Shown piece by piece: positions 14,177 through 26,149 of a stretch of 64,000 nt of DNA (position 1 is the stretch's first letter; each line of letters begins with the position of its first letter). Made by a program: the position numbers and the translations under genes. The notes beneath the pieces were generated by a model, which worked only from the letters and a program-made list of their open reading frames with translations, was not told the origin of the DNA and ran no database searches. Origin of the DNA: Linum tenue (Eukaryota > Streptophyta > Magnoliopsida > Malpighiales > Linaceae); the NCBI GenBank assembly GCA_946122785.1, contig CAMGYJ010000002.1:65621703-65685702 (forward strand). Reading direction: 5' to 3'.

Positions 14177-15649
14177 AAAGTTAAAGGGCTAATACCATTA
14201 CAACACCCGAACTATCGCGGAAATGCCACTTGTGTCCTATTGTTTCCAATATTCCATCTGTGTCCTGAACTATGATTCCGTTAGTGTTGACTTTTGTTGA
14301 CCGTTAGTTTTTAACAGAAAATTTAGTCCGCGCTGATGTGGCATCTGACGTGTAATTTTTTAATCTGAATTTATATAAAATAATATTTATAAAAAAACTA
14401 AAAAAAAAACTCTATATCTCCGTTCGCTCTTCTTCCCCTCCAAGATTGAATCGTTGCCTGGAAGAGATGAGCAACCGTCGACCCTCGGCTCCAGAACAGA
14501 CGAGCACAGGAACTGGACCAGAACACTGATCTTGTTCTTCTTCCTATAGGCTAAAATCGCTTCTGCAACATCAGAGAGATCTTCGGAGATGCCTCTCCAT
14601 CCGGTCTCCGCGGGAGCAGAAAGCGACGGAGAGGATCGGAGGAGGTGGTTGATGATGAGCTGAAGATGGTGCGCGTATCTGGTGAATTGGCGAGATCGAA
14701 GGACTACTGGTCGTGGCCGCTGGAGCAGAGTTCGGACATGGAACGGTGGATCTCGATTACAGATCTCAGAGAAGTCAAATCCCTAGAACCAAACCCCCCA
14801 AAATAGGAACACAACAGATTGTGATGCCTGCAATTGAACCGGCAGACAACGAATACGAATAGCAATATGAAAACACCGATTTTGTCGAAGAGTTGCAGGT
14901 GGAGGATGATGAGTTGCCGCCGTCGACGGCGACGTGCGGGGAGAAGTGGAAGCATAGGGCCACCGTCGATCCTGGCCGCCACCACCTCCTAACCCTCCGT
15001 TATGCTTCCCGAACCCAGAAACACGGCGAGTTTCGTCCAAATCCCAGCCAGTGTGGGCTCTGTACAGAGGGATATCCTCTTCAATTTTGCAAATCACAGA
15101 GGGAGCAGAGGAAGGCAAACCATCATCGAAGAACTCCACCTGGGGATTTGATCTGGTGCAAATGGAAAGGATATGCTCAGAATCCCCCAGATTTTCTCCA
15201 TCTCCAGCCGCAACGAATCCCTCGCCTTCCTCGCTCCGTCCAGCTGATGCGATCTCGTCTCTGTGCTCCGCGACCTAGTTCAGTTTCGCCGCATCGAATA
15301 TCTTGCACCAAGAAGAAGAATACGAAGAGTTTTTTTTATTTTGTTTTAAAATTTTGGCTTAATAATATTATTGAATTTACATTTTTTAATTTAATTTTAA
15401 TTAAGAATATGAGGTGTCAATGACGTGGCATTTATGTGGCAGCCACATTTTTGCCACGTCAACAAAAGTCAACTTCTCTTTGACCACCATTTGGTCAACC
15501 GTTATCTTTAACGGTCAACAAAATCGGCAGGACACAAATGGCACAAAGTATAATAGTTCAGGATACATATGGAATATTGGAAACAATAGGACACAAGTGG
15601 CATTTTCGAGATAGTTCGGGTGTTGTAGTGGTATTAGCCCAAAGTTAAA
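14177..15649. mobile_element. Pack-MULE-like element with exact 9-bp target duplication
   Basis: The element proper is 14186-15640 (1,455 bp). It is flanked by the perfect 9-bp duplication AAAGTTAAA at 14177-14185 and 15641-15649. Its ends are inverted repeats starting GGGCTAATACCA and running about 90 bp with few mismatches. A 9-bp duplication with long terminal repeats is diagnostic of the Mutator superfamily. There is no transposase. The interior (about 14430-15310) is GC-rich, with overlapping open frames on both strands, as expected for captured host exons. I did not recognise the source gene. Confidence 0.88.
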
Positions 15650-15890
15650 ACTAAAGATGAACTATGACGGGACGGAATCCTTGTAGCATTCAGCCGGAAA
15701 CCTCCCTCTCCTCTCCTTGTCCGGAAAAGAAAAGAGGGAAGAAAATCAATAAAAAGGGGGGGCAATTTTCCGACATGAAACCCTGCAGAGCGCTTCCCGT
15801 GGAGTTCCTTGCTTCAGCGCGCTTCAACAGAGAACCAGAAGGGGCGAAATCTGCTGCGAATCGCGCGGCACCGTTGTGGAGGAGGTCAAG

Positions 15891-17326
15891 ATGAAATCGG
15901 CACCGCGGCGGAACACCCTGGCCGGTTACCTGGACCAGCTGGCCGACTCGGAGAAGCACAAGGCGCGGGCGAGGGAGGCGGCGCTGGAAGGCATGGTCCA
16001 GGAGCTGGCCAGAATGCTGAAGCGGGACGAGGAGTTCCTCGAGTCGAATCGGATGAGCTTGGTGGACCAGTGCCTCCGCGTCGTCAAAAAGGGGCGGTCG
16101 GCGGCGGAGCTCTTGATGGCGGCGCGTGCGATTGGGCTGGTGGCGATGATCCTCGATGACATGGACGCTGCTCACGAGATCTATCGCGATTCCGCCCCGA
16201 AGCTGTTTGACGCTGTGAAATCGAGCAGCTCCAAGTTGAAGCCGCCCGCTCAGGTCCTCGAGTGCTTGGCTGTCCTCACTTTCTTCGGAGGATATCTCTC
16301 GGAGCACAGGCTGGAATCAATGGCCATGATTTGGGCCTGCTTTTTCCACGATTCTAGTGACGATGGCCAAGGTACCTGAATTTTTTTTTAATACCTTTTT
16401 TACCCTCAATTTTTATTTAATTTTTTTTTACTGCTTTCACAGGGAAGAAGAAAGAGCATTCACCAGAACTTGTTGCAGCTGCCGTATCATCTTGGTGCTT
16501 CATTCTGTCCAGCGATCATTGTGGTATCAGCCGAGCCCACTGGCTAACAGCAATTCCTTGCTTCTTCCATCTTCTGGGCCACGACAACGAATCCGTCGTC
16601 CTTGCAGCAGCCGAGGCACTAGCTCTCGTCTTCGAGATTGATTCGCTCATGAGTGTTCCCAACTCTGCTGCTGTGGACGATAACGGTGGAGCACGAGGAG
16701 AGTCGTCATCGTCTTCATCTTCTTCATCATCTCACCCATCCAAACACGACATTGCTAAAAAACTGAACGAGAGGATGCTTGCGATGGAAGCAACCGATGA
16801 TGAAGAGGGAAAAGAGCAACAAGAGAACATCGCGGCTTCCAGGCTAGCGTTGGTGGCTAGGTTCTTCGAAGAAGGCAGCTCTTGCAAGAGTTTGGAGGTG
16901 ACGAGGAAGGAGGGCGTGATGTTGACAACGTGGTCGGAGAGGTCGCAGATGGCATTTCTAGAGGGATTTCTAGGAAGAGAAACGTTAGCAGAGCACATCA
17001 AGGTGAACAAGCAGCTGCAGAGTATGTTCAAGTCGAAGATGGCGGCGAAGAAGAAGCTGGTGGGTGAGAAGCCGACGGTTATGGCCTATGACGTAGAGAG
17101 GGAAGAAGTGAAGTCTCGTCTTCTTTACAAGCCAGAACTGAAGTGGAAGCCCGACGAGGATGGCTCGCTATATACCGAGGGGAGCAAGCAAAGGCTGCTC
17201 CAGAAGAAACTCACCCAATCGCCTGCTTCTTGGTTGAGCAAGGCGAGGACTCAGCACATGAAGAAGCTGCGCCAAGTAGCAGCTACTGACCGCAGCAAGA
17301 ACGTAATGGATCCCGACTACGACTAA
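15891..17326 (+). CDS. Interferon-related developmental regulator (IFRD) family protein
   Basis: Member of the IFRD1/PC4 family, proteins with an alpha-helical armadillo-like N-terminal domain linked in animals to transcriptional or ribosome-associated regulation; the plant role is poorly defined. Two exons, 15891-16371 and 16443-17326, give 454 residues. The ATG at 15891 was chosen because the frame upstream has only non-ATG starts. Helical segments such as ESNRMSLVDQCLRVVKKG and VAMILDDMDAAHEIYRDS fit the N-terminal domain. A serine run (about residues 235-246) follows VFEIDSLM; the C-terminal conserved part includes TTWSERSQMAFLEGFLG and KKLTQSPASWLSKARTQ, matching the family's C-terminal domain. 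It is convergent with the SUVR gene, with 418 bp between the two stop codons. Confidence 0.88.
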
Positions 17327-17744
17327 CTCCACAAACTGACCCAAAACTCCTGCACCTTTCTTTCCTTTCCAGTTTCAATTTTTTTTTTTTTTTTTGTGTT
17401 AAGCTGTTAGTTTCTTTTTGTTTCCTTATCTATGTTTATTTATGCATTGATTGATTATTTTTATCAGCAAGTAACTAGTCGTTTAGAATTATAACGATAA
17501 TCTACGACTTCAGAGCTCAGTTCAGAGTAGCTAAACACATAATGGACATGCCTGAGGAATGAGAATGTACAGATGTCATAACCAAACAAGATTTACATGG
17601 CTAAAATCAAATCCTAACTCCTAATTTCCTAATAAGCACCACAGATAAGAAGACTGGAAAAGATGAGCACGAACTCGGATCAGTGTAACCATCTTAGCCC
17701 CCAAGGATGAAGGCTTTGCAAATTGTCCGTTTCTCGTCCCATGA
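17327..17744. other. Convergent 3' ends of IFRD and SUVR genes
   Basis: This 418-bp gap holds the two 3' UTRs. A T-rich run lies at 17380-17396. No other feature was seen. Confidence 0.5.
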
Positions 17745-20700
17745 TCACCTGGCCAGAGGCCTCGATCCTGCACCAACAAATGAGATACATACATATAAGG
17801 ATGTAGAAGATGCTACAGTTAGCTGACTGAGTTCGGTCTTGCCTAATAAGATCCCTGTTATGCGGTTTAACAGTTTCTGTTTGGTGTTGGAACCGATGTA
17901 GCCACCACAAACAACACCGGGGAAGGGGGGGGAAAAGGCAATAAAGATTTCAAGAAGCATATGGCCTTATTGTGTGATTGTTAAGATTTCAAAAGAAGAA
18001 CTCACTGCTTGGTCGCTTCATGTTCCTGCAGAACTTGCTACCACACTTGCACTGAAATTTCTTGAAGGGTTGATCATTGTCATCATCGAAGTCGATGCCA
18101 TAATCCTGCATGGACCGAACATCAATTCTTCAAGAAAAAATCCAATGTGGCAATGCAACAATATGAAAATAAATTATATTTCTAAGATTCTATCCATGCA
18201 AATAAAGTGTTGGGTTCATTTGTATATACACACGCACCTAGAGAAGAAATACATCCCCCACCACAAAGTAAAAAAAAAACTCAGAAGAACCCTCACTTGC
18301 TGAAGTCAGGCAATTCTCAGCTCAGGTTACTAGTAATATCAGTAGAACTACCAGTAGCATGTCGATAAATGAAATTGCTCACCCAAGTCAACTCTTCCAA
18401 GGCATCCACCTCTCTTGTTGTGAAGAAGGCCAGCTGTGAAATATCATCAATAAGACATCTAAGCTTTGAGGTGCAACTACAAAAAGTTTAGTGTCATTAC
18501 ATGAATAAAGTACTCTGAGCAAAGCAATACATACGTGATAATAGTGATGGTCCGGGGTTTCAATCTTAACGGGGATCTCAATTAGATTGGCATCAAGGCA
18601 CCTTGCAGGAAAAAAAGAAAATGATATTTGCCAGGTTGGTTAACTTTAAGTAGATAACAGCAACAAATCCAAACATGTAGGTTATGGAGAAATGATAGGA
18701 AGTCAGAAAACAAAACCATAGGAAGAACCACAACAATGCAGTAAAAGTATCCATGAGATAGAAAGAACTACCTGTGGTTAATAAACCTGGCAACATTACT
18801 ATAGAACGACGCATCCAAACAGAGATACTCTTCATCCTTTAGAGCCTCTTTCAAGTTCCAATACGCATCCAACAGAACTGAAGGGGGGTTCTCAGTCTTG
18901 GTAATACTTGAGTTTTGCATGGTTCTCTCATGCCGTTCTTTGATGGTCAGAATTTCTCCAATGTATTCACAAACAAATGCACCTTTCGGCAGTTTCTCCA
19001 GGGTTTTAAGACCCCATCCCTTTCCATCAGTTGTGAAGAAAACCTGATGCCCAGAATCAATCATTCAGGCAATATATAAAAACAAATAACAAAATAAAAA
19101 TATATTAAAAGAGTGTGGGATTAGAAGGCCCCGAACATACCTGCAACTTGCGCCTTATACCTCGTTGTACTACTCGATTTCCACACTGCTTATGACAGCC
19201 ACATTTTCTCCAGCACTCCTTTATAAATTTCCTGTTCAGGTGACCTTTGCATGGCTCTAACATTTCTTCATTTCTGGATCTCTCCAATGGGCAATCCATA
19301 CAGGAGGATATGGATTGTAGCTGCGGATCCCGAGTCATGGAGATGCATTCTTGCAGGAAGTCATCTTTGAGAAGACCATCTGGTGTGTATGCAAACCCAT
19401 ACAGAGTTTCAGCAACACAAACACAAGGAGATGATGAAGAAAGGCAATTCCCAATACAAGATGTACAACAATGATCTTCCGTGATCTGAGAAAGAGTGAA
19501 CTTGACATAGGCATTTTGAAACACAAGGTTTCCTGGTATATAGTGAAAGGATGGTGGGCACTCATTGTTGACTTCATTAACCCATGGAATCTCAACTACT
19601 TCTTCTCCCTTAGTGATGTCATTTGAGTCATGAAGAGACCTTAACTCATCACGACCTGTCTGATATCGTGGAACGACTGCTAAGCTGCAAGATTCGGGGT
19701 CTCCTGATCTTGATCCAAAGCCATTTACATCACCACCATTGGGGATCACATGCTTACTCAAGGAATGAACCAACTTTGGAACTTGAGGCTCTGGATCAAC
19801 AGATACATCAGATGGGGCCTCATTATTTCCATCGGTACCCACAAGGCAAAGAGCAGTAGAAGCATCAGAATTCTTCAACTCATAATGTGTTTCACTGATT
19901 ACCCCCCTTTCCTGCGATTCATGAGATGAATCAGTCGCTAATTCCACGAAGCACTGACACATATCTTTCATAAGTTGGATGAGAGAAAAGTTTGGATCAA
20001 GTAATTTATGCCGGAGAGATTTCTCCTCCACTGATTTCAGCAGTTCATCCAGAGTTGGCATGTGAAAATCTGGCCTTCCAAACAAAGGTTGGCAGCTCAA
20101 GGATATCTTCACCTCTCCTGAAGGGGATGAAGCGATTTCCAAGTTAGAAGAGGGCATGCTAGTTTGGTCTCCAAGATCAGCAGTATTACCATTGCTCGAA
20201 TCTGCAGAAAATAAAGAAAGCGATTCACTCGTTAGGAAAGCGTCTAAGAAATTTAAATGACAATATTGTAGAATGATTTACCAGGCCCTATTACTGCAAG
20301 AGGAAGCTCGTTGAGAGGCATCTCCTCGGTTACTGGCTCATCTTTAGGTACAATCAGGGCACTGATGTCAGGCAGTTTTCGCTTAAGTGGAGAACCAAGA
20401 CGTATGGATTTTTCTCCTGAAGCAAGGTGCCTTTTATCTCTAGCAGGACCCTGAGATGACATAGGCTTTTTTCCTTTGTTTACGAGCTGCTTCTGAGGCA
20501 AACATTGTTCCGATGGAACAATTCTGTCAGTTACTTGTTGCTGCGATGAACTTCTCTGTGCAGACGAAGGCTGGCTGGCTGTACTTGTAGCAGCATGTTG
20601 GGGAGATGGACTTCTCTGTGTGGAACTTGTGGAAGGTGGATCTGTATCCTCCCGTTTTGGCTGCTTCAGCAAAGTTCCATTGGTTTGGGGGCAGTGGTTT

Positions 20701-21223
20701 CCAGATGAAGGGGACACCATTCCTTCTTGGTCTCTTAAGCGCAATGGACGAAGCCGTTTTAGTGGTCGTGGAGGAGGTTCTTCATCCTGAGCATCTTCCT
20801 CAAAACTTTCCTCCTACATTAAGGGTACCCACAGGAACACATCAATTCAAGAAAATAAGAAAGATTTTTTTTTATGAATCTGCACCACAATAACAATATA
20901 ACAGAGAATCCAGACCACTTACATCGACCGGCTTCTTGTTTCCCGATGCCTGAGTCAACATGCAAATACCACACAGCAACATTAGAGTCAACAAAGAGGT
21001 GAGTAAAAAAGAAATTTCAGGCTAAGAACTAGGGGGGAGCATGCACCTCCTGCTCCTCAAGTAGAGCGTCCAGAAGAACCCGGTAGTTATCTTCTTCAAT
21101 TAATGAGATCTTTTTATTGTACAACTTCAGAAGCCTTTTCAATATAGGCTTCACTACATCCTCCGTGAATCCCATCTCCCCCATGGTCTGGAAGACTTTA
21201 AGCACTCTGGGATTTACCGGCAT
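17745..21223 (-). CDS. SUVR2: SUVR-type histone-lysine methyltransferase (WIYLD + pre-SET/SET/post-SET)
   Basis: Nuclear SET-domain protein of the plant SUVR1/2/4 group. Nine exons: 21047-21223, 20923-20949, 20282-20813, 19141-20201, 18772-19043, 18535-18601, 18383-18433, 18006-18105, 17745-17767; product 769 residues. Residues 1-60 form the plant-specific WIYLD domain (RVLKVFQTMGEMGF). A long Ser/Pro/Gln-rich linker follows, then a cysteine-rich pre-SET region (CCTSCIGNC, CGCHKQCGNRVVQ). SET motifs include GKGWGLKTLEKLPKGAFVCE, NVARFINHRC, ELTWDYGIDF and post-SET CKCGSKFCRN. In family members WIYLD binds ubiquitin and the enzyme methylates H3K9, acting in silencing; Arabidopsis SUVR2 itself acts in RNA-directed DNA methylation, apparently without detectable activity. 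Here NHRC and the DYG tyrosine are present, so catalysis is not excluded. SUVR2 versus SUVR1/4 is a guess. Confidence 0.93.
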
Positions 21224-22181
21224 GGTTGATTGGCCAAAGAGATATCCCTCACTACCAACCTAGCACCATAAGAAAGTAAAGAGGGAAAAACGAAAACTTT
21301 AACCTCAGTGTTCCCGTTCCAAGTTGAAAACCCTCAATGCCGAATTGGAAGGGGAATCAACTGAAAAGAATCAGAGACTCAAGTTCGATAAATAAACATG
21401 AAAAGCAACGACCTTATAGCACATGCGAACACAACTGCAACTCCCACAACTTGAGAGACGGGTCTCAGAAACCCAGAGGTACATCATCCAAAAAACACAA
21501 AAAGATTCCAATCCCGACCCATGAAAATCACATGCAGGTCACTAGAGTGGACGGCCGCTTGAATTTTCGGCGTTTGCGGAGAAGAGAAAATAGCAATGTG
21601 GGTCGGGAATCAACAATACAGAAACCCTAACGCTGAACAAGGAAAGAAGGGTAAAATGCAAAACCTCGGCACGGCGGAGCGTCGGAAGCAAACGAAGCGG
21701 TAACAACAGGCAAAAAGGGGAACACAGAGCGAAGGGGCTACAGTCGAGAAATCAAAACAGAAAGGAAATATAGTCTATGAGATGAACTTACAGTAGAGCA
21801 CAGAGAGGGTGGGAGTGAGAGCGAGGAGCCCAGCGCCCGCAAGTCCCAAGTGAGTGTGTCGATCACGCCGCGGAAGCAAGGGAAAAGGAAATTAGAGTGG
21901 GAGGGAGAGGGAGAGGGAGAGGGAGAGGGAGAGTCGGAGAGTCGGAGAGAGAGTGACAGGGCGAGCGGAAGCAAAGATACTAAATTACTAATACATTACC
22001 AGAGCTGAACGTACGGGGGCGTTTGTTTCAACTTTCAACGAAAAGAATGTTAAAAAAACCCATAAAGTAAGGTTGTTTAACGTCCCTTAATTTTCAATTA
22101 TTTTTGGATGTATGGAATTTTGGGAATAATTGTACTTTTACTTTTCATAAATTCACTTACATTTTGAAATTATGACTACAA
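21224..22181 (-). promoter_or_regulatory. SUVR 5' leader and promoter region
   Basis: This is the sequence upstream of the SUVR start on the minus strand. A GTAAGT-like donor near 21784-21790 (minus strand) suggests a 5'-UTR intron between a leader exon at about 21790-21970 and the coding exon. The leader is pyrimidine-rich on the transcribed sense strand because of the hexamer repeat at 21900-21933. Confidence 0.5.
21900..21933. repeat. GGGAGA hexanucleotide microsatellite
   Basis: About five and a half copies of GGGAGA, followed by two GAGTCG-type units, lie in the predicted SUVR 5' leader. On the sense strand it reads as a CU-rich tract. Confidence 0.85.
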
Positions 22182-23184
22182 TAAAAGTTGGGATTTTGCT
22201 ACGGTGACATGCACTTTTCGGTCGACCTAATCTGTTGTTTCAGTATAAAAACAGTTTTATGGTGCCTACTTTGGATATTCATATCTTACAATTGACTAGA
22301 TGGAAATTGGAGATTAAAAGCTTGTTTTGAAGCTAAACGGTCCTCTACACATTAAAGTACTTGGGAGCTCAATAGAAAGTCCAGAAGACCATTTTTGAAC
22401 CTGACCAAAAGACTATGCCAAAACTGGGAAACTGCCTGAAAATGGTTAAGTCTGGCAACGTGTTTGTGAAGCCTACTTTGGAGCTCAATTTGAGAAGCAT
22501 GGATGCGAGTCAAGTCCAGAGGCCTCTACCACGTTAAATTACGTATTTTTTTATACAAAGGCAAGGCATTGGATGAAAGATTGAATATCTTTAAGGCTTC
22601 AAACAAAAGGCTCGAAGTTGCTACGAAGGCTGTTTTTCTGGCAGCTTGCTTGTGCTCGAAGTCTGCCAAAAAAACATCCTTCATAGCAACTTCGACCCTT
22701 TTGTTTGAAGCCTTACAGATATCCAATCTTTCATCCAATGCCTTGAATTTGTATAAAAACATACCTAATTTAACGTGGTAGAGGCTCCTGGACTCGACTC
22801 GCATTCATGCTTCTCGAATTGAGCTCCAAAATAGGCTTCACAAACACGTTTCCAGACTTAGCCATTTCCAGGCAGTTTCCCTGTTTTGGCATAGCCTTTT
22901 GATGAGGTTCAAAAATGGTCTTCTAGACTTCCTATCGAGCTCGAAATCACTTCAATACGTAGAGGGACACTCCAGCTTCAAAACAAGTAATTAGTCTTCA
23001 ATTTCCATCTAGCCAATTGTATGATATGAATATCCAAAGTAGGCACCATGAACTGTTTTTACACTGAAACAACAGATGAGGTCGACCGGATTCTGAATGA
23101 GGTCGACCTAATCCTAACCGAGGTCGACCGGAAAGTGCAAGTCACCGTGACATGCATGTCACCGTAGGCACACCCTAAAAGTTG
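22182..23184. mobile_element. Foldback MULE: 985-bp inverted-repeat element with 9-bp target duplication
   Basis: The element (22191-23175) is flanked by the perfect 9-bp duplication TAAAAGTTG at 22182-22190 and 23176-23184. Practically the whole element is one inverted repeat: the left arm from GCTACGGTGACATGCA inward matches the reverse complement of the right arm, with the symmetry axis at about 22653 and a loop of perhaps 20 bases. The right arm is longer because it carries three copies of an AGGTCGACC-containing ~20-bp unit (23080-23130) against one on the left (22220-22230). It encodes no transposase; the two similar ~92-residue frames on opposite strands are a by-product of the symmetry. 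Confidence 0.9.
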
Positions 23185-24136
23185 TAGTACTTAAAAAGTT
23201 ACGCGGAATCAAAAAAATTCATGACGTTCAGGGTGTGGAGCATAGAGGTATGGTCGTCCAAGTTTGGCAAAATCAAAACATTGCTCGTTCGGAGTAGCAA
23301 ACGACGTTTTTTTCGGGACGAAGGCATACCCTAATTACCTACAAAAGTTTGTAGCTTGTAAGATCTCGAAAAGTTATGCGGAATCAAAAAATGGAAGTTT
23401 GCAACTTGTAAGATCTCAAAAAGGTATGCGGAATAAAAAAAATTCGCTACGATCGAATATCCGAGCGCAAAGTTATGTTCGTTTAAAGTTTCGGTTGAGA
23501 TTAGGAGTTGATCGGAGAAAAAGGTGAAAACCGCTAGGTGTGGCCGTGTGGGTCTGGGGGTGGGGGGCGGTTTTCACCTTAACCGCTCCTTCCCTCAGTG
23601 GTTTATCAACCTCCATGCGGTTTTCAGCAAAAATCGCACCCTCCCCAAGCGATTTTCGAAAAAGTGTAGTAGTTTTGGATTGTTTCTGAAATGACTGGAA
23701 TTTTTGAAATTTGTTTATTTAGTGCTATTACTGGAAAAAATCTCATTTATTTCAACTTTCTCTTTTTTATAAACAGTGACACTTAAGCCTCCAATTCATT
23801 AAATATAAATAGTTCTGTGCCCGACCCTTAGCCGGGTTGATCTTGGTATTGTCCTTTAGCTCTTTGCCTTTCGGAGGAGAATAGACCCTCTGATCGTTAT
23901 GCCCTGTCACTTCTGATTATTTTTTTTTTGTCCATCAAAATCAAGAATCAAATTATAAAAAAACGTGTTCACTTGTAATTTCATTTTTTGTTTGAAAAAT
24001 CATTTTACACAAATGAGATAGCTGGGCAGAAATGATAAAATTCAATTTGTAGAATGAGAGGGGTTTTCACGTTTTTTAGCGGAAAAGCGTCATTGTGGTT
24101 AAATGAGCTAAAGCCCCTCGCTGAATTGGAATTCAA
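23185..24136. other. Intergenic repeat-like sequence, no gene recognised
   Basis: The segment 23190-23660 has a low-complexity, repeat-like character: AAAGTTA(T/C)GCGGAATCAAAAAA recurs at about 23200, 23374 and 23420, and GCGGTTTTCA motifs recur at about 23566-23650. It probably belongs to an older retroelement into which the foldback element inserted. No protein motif was found. Confidence 0.4.
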
Positions 24137-24236
24137 TAGGGGTGGGAAACGGGACGGGATTGGGCACCCGTCCAGTTTGAAAATGGGTATGCAATCCTAT
24201 TTGAATACCAAAGTTCATCTCATATCCCAAATGAGC
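24137..24236. mobile_element. Truncated hAT-like terminus, same family as 47214-47908
   Basis: TAGGGGTGGGAAACGGGACG followed by GGGCACCCGTCC and ACCAAAGTTCATCTCATATC matches the left 100 bp of the element at 47214. The match stops abruptly near 24236 and no right end follows. Confidence 0.65.
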
Positions 24237-26149
24237 GAATAACCTCTAATCGTGCACTAGGACATGGATTGTGACATGAGCGAACAACCTAGCATAAAAT
24301 CAACTTATATAAGGCTGTTTTCAAACCAAATGACCAAGAAACGATCAAATTATAAGGACAAAATATGTATAATTATGCACGCATCATAATCTCCCATACT
24401 TAATTGTTTATTGTACAAGACAATATTCACGAAAGGAAAATGGTTGAAAGTCAGTTACAGCAAATCATAAGGGTGCAGGAAAACAATGAATCACAAATGA
24501 CCATTAACATCAACACACAGAGCAACACAATAGAGACACTAGCAACCACCACATATGACATTTGAACACAATAAGTTTATTCCGGTATAAACTCCTCATC
24601 ATAATTATAAACCTCTCTTCAAATACAATGAATCAATCAAAACCCCCAACTATCAAAACATAGAAAGAAAGTCACATATAACAAAATACGAAGCAACTTT
24701 ATGATATGAAAATAAACCACTCTCACTTTACCAGTGGGATCGAGACCACAGTTTATACAAAAGATGTACATGTTATTTGTATTATGAAGAGCAAAATATC
24801 AAACAACTCCATTTTCCAAAAACGACTCATATTCTGACTGTAGTTTGTTGTTAGTAGTAAAAAGGAGCTCGAGGATGATGCTTGACCCTGCTGTTCTGAT
24901 TCAGTTTTTTCTCTGAATGTATGTTGTTGTCTTTGGTAGGATTGGTTGAAATTGATTCATACTGTTCTCTAAGTCTTTTTGTCTCTTACTCAGCTAGCAG
25001 AGTGTGTTGCCAGTAGTAATTGGTTCTTTTTTATGAAATGATAAGCCTAACCAATTCATCAAAAAATGGGAGGAAATTGTCAAACTTTAGAAGTTCTTAG
25101 CCTTTGAGCTAGAAAACGACTCTTGTTTTTCAATTTTCAAACTTTGTGGTTGTTCTCTCTATTTTTCTTTTCTTTTTTATTTATATTTTGATGAGCAAAA
25201 AATAAAAAAACCACATTTTTCAAAAAAACTACTTCAAATCTCATTTCATGGTGAAGCAAAAAAACGATGTAAAAAGAAACAGGAGTCAAATACATATAGG
25301 CTTGAAGAACAAGGATTGACATCAAACAATGTGGTAGTAAGAAACAACAGGTTAAACCTCAACGGAGTTGATTAATGGATATTGGATATTATGAGCAGGG
25401 TCAATTTGGTCGTGAGCTAAACATATACCTTCATCTTCCTAATTTGTGGTTTCGTGATTCGTTTTATTGAAAAATTATAGAAAATTCATGCAAAGATGGA
25501 ACTAATCACACAAGAAAGAAATGAATAAGAACAAATCTCACATAACTACCTTGATGCTCAATTTCACATGCACATCTCTAGCTCTCTATGCCTAACCAAC
25601 CAAATAGATTCTTCATGCAGTTTTGCCATATAAAAATCTTGACACGAGACACAATCTCACTGCAATTCTCAATCATCATCATAGGTCACATACAGTCTCA
25701 ATCACAATACTCATACATTGACACTAATGACTAATGAGCCACAAGATTCACACACAAGTTTAAAATGTGGCCACTATGATCATGCACAATAGGTCAAATA
25801 TGCTTGGAGTCCAAAATTTTAAACATTTCAACAATGGTCTAGATTCCAAGCACAAACAAATCATATAATCATTCATAATCAATCACCCAACCCCGCTCCT
25901 GTTCTCACACAGACACACACTTAAGTACGACATCGTCCCAAATTAAGGAAAGATCAGGAAAATGGGGCACAAAGTTATCGAACATATGACCAGTGTTGGA
26001 ACGACTAGAGAAGGACCAGTCACACATTAGAAAACATAGTCAAACACTCAAAATATGCTAAGTTATTAAACATGGAAGAAAAGAAACAAAAACAAAAGCA
26101 AAGAGTTACAAAAAAATAGAAAATGTCCTAGGTGTCATCACTCCTCATC
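24237..26149. other. AT-rich intergenic sequence, probable retroelement flank
   Basis: No gene, RNA or clear repeat boundary could be identified. The stretch is AT-rich with many CACA-type short runs and leads into the coding-like remnant that follows on the minus strand, so it may be the 3' part of the same degenerate retroelement. Confidence 0.3.

Noticed and set aside
15876..15890. Upstream in-frame start for the IFRD protein
   Set aside because: It begins with GTG, which is not a normal plant start; the first ATG is at 15891.
22503..22804. Two similar 92-residue open frames on opposite strands
   Set aside because: They are mirror images produced by the inverted-repeat arms of the foldback element; there is no homology to a known protein and no independent evidence of coding.
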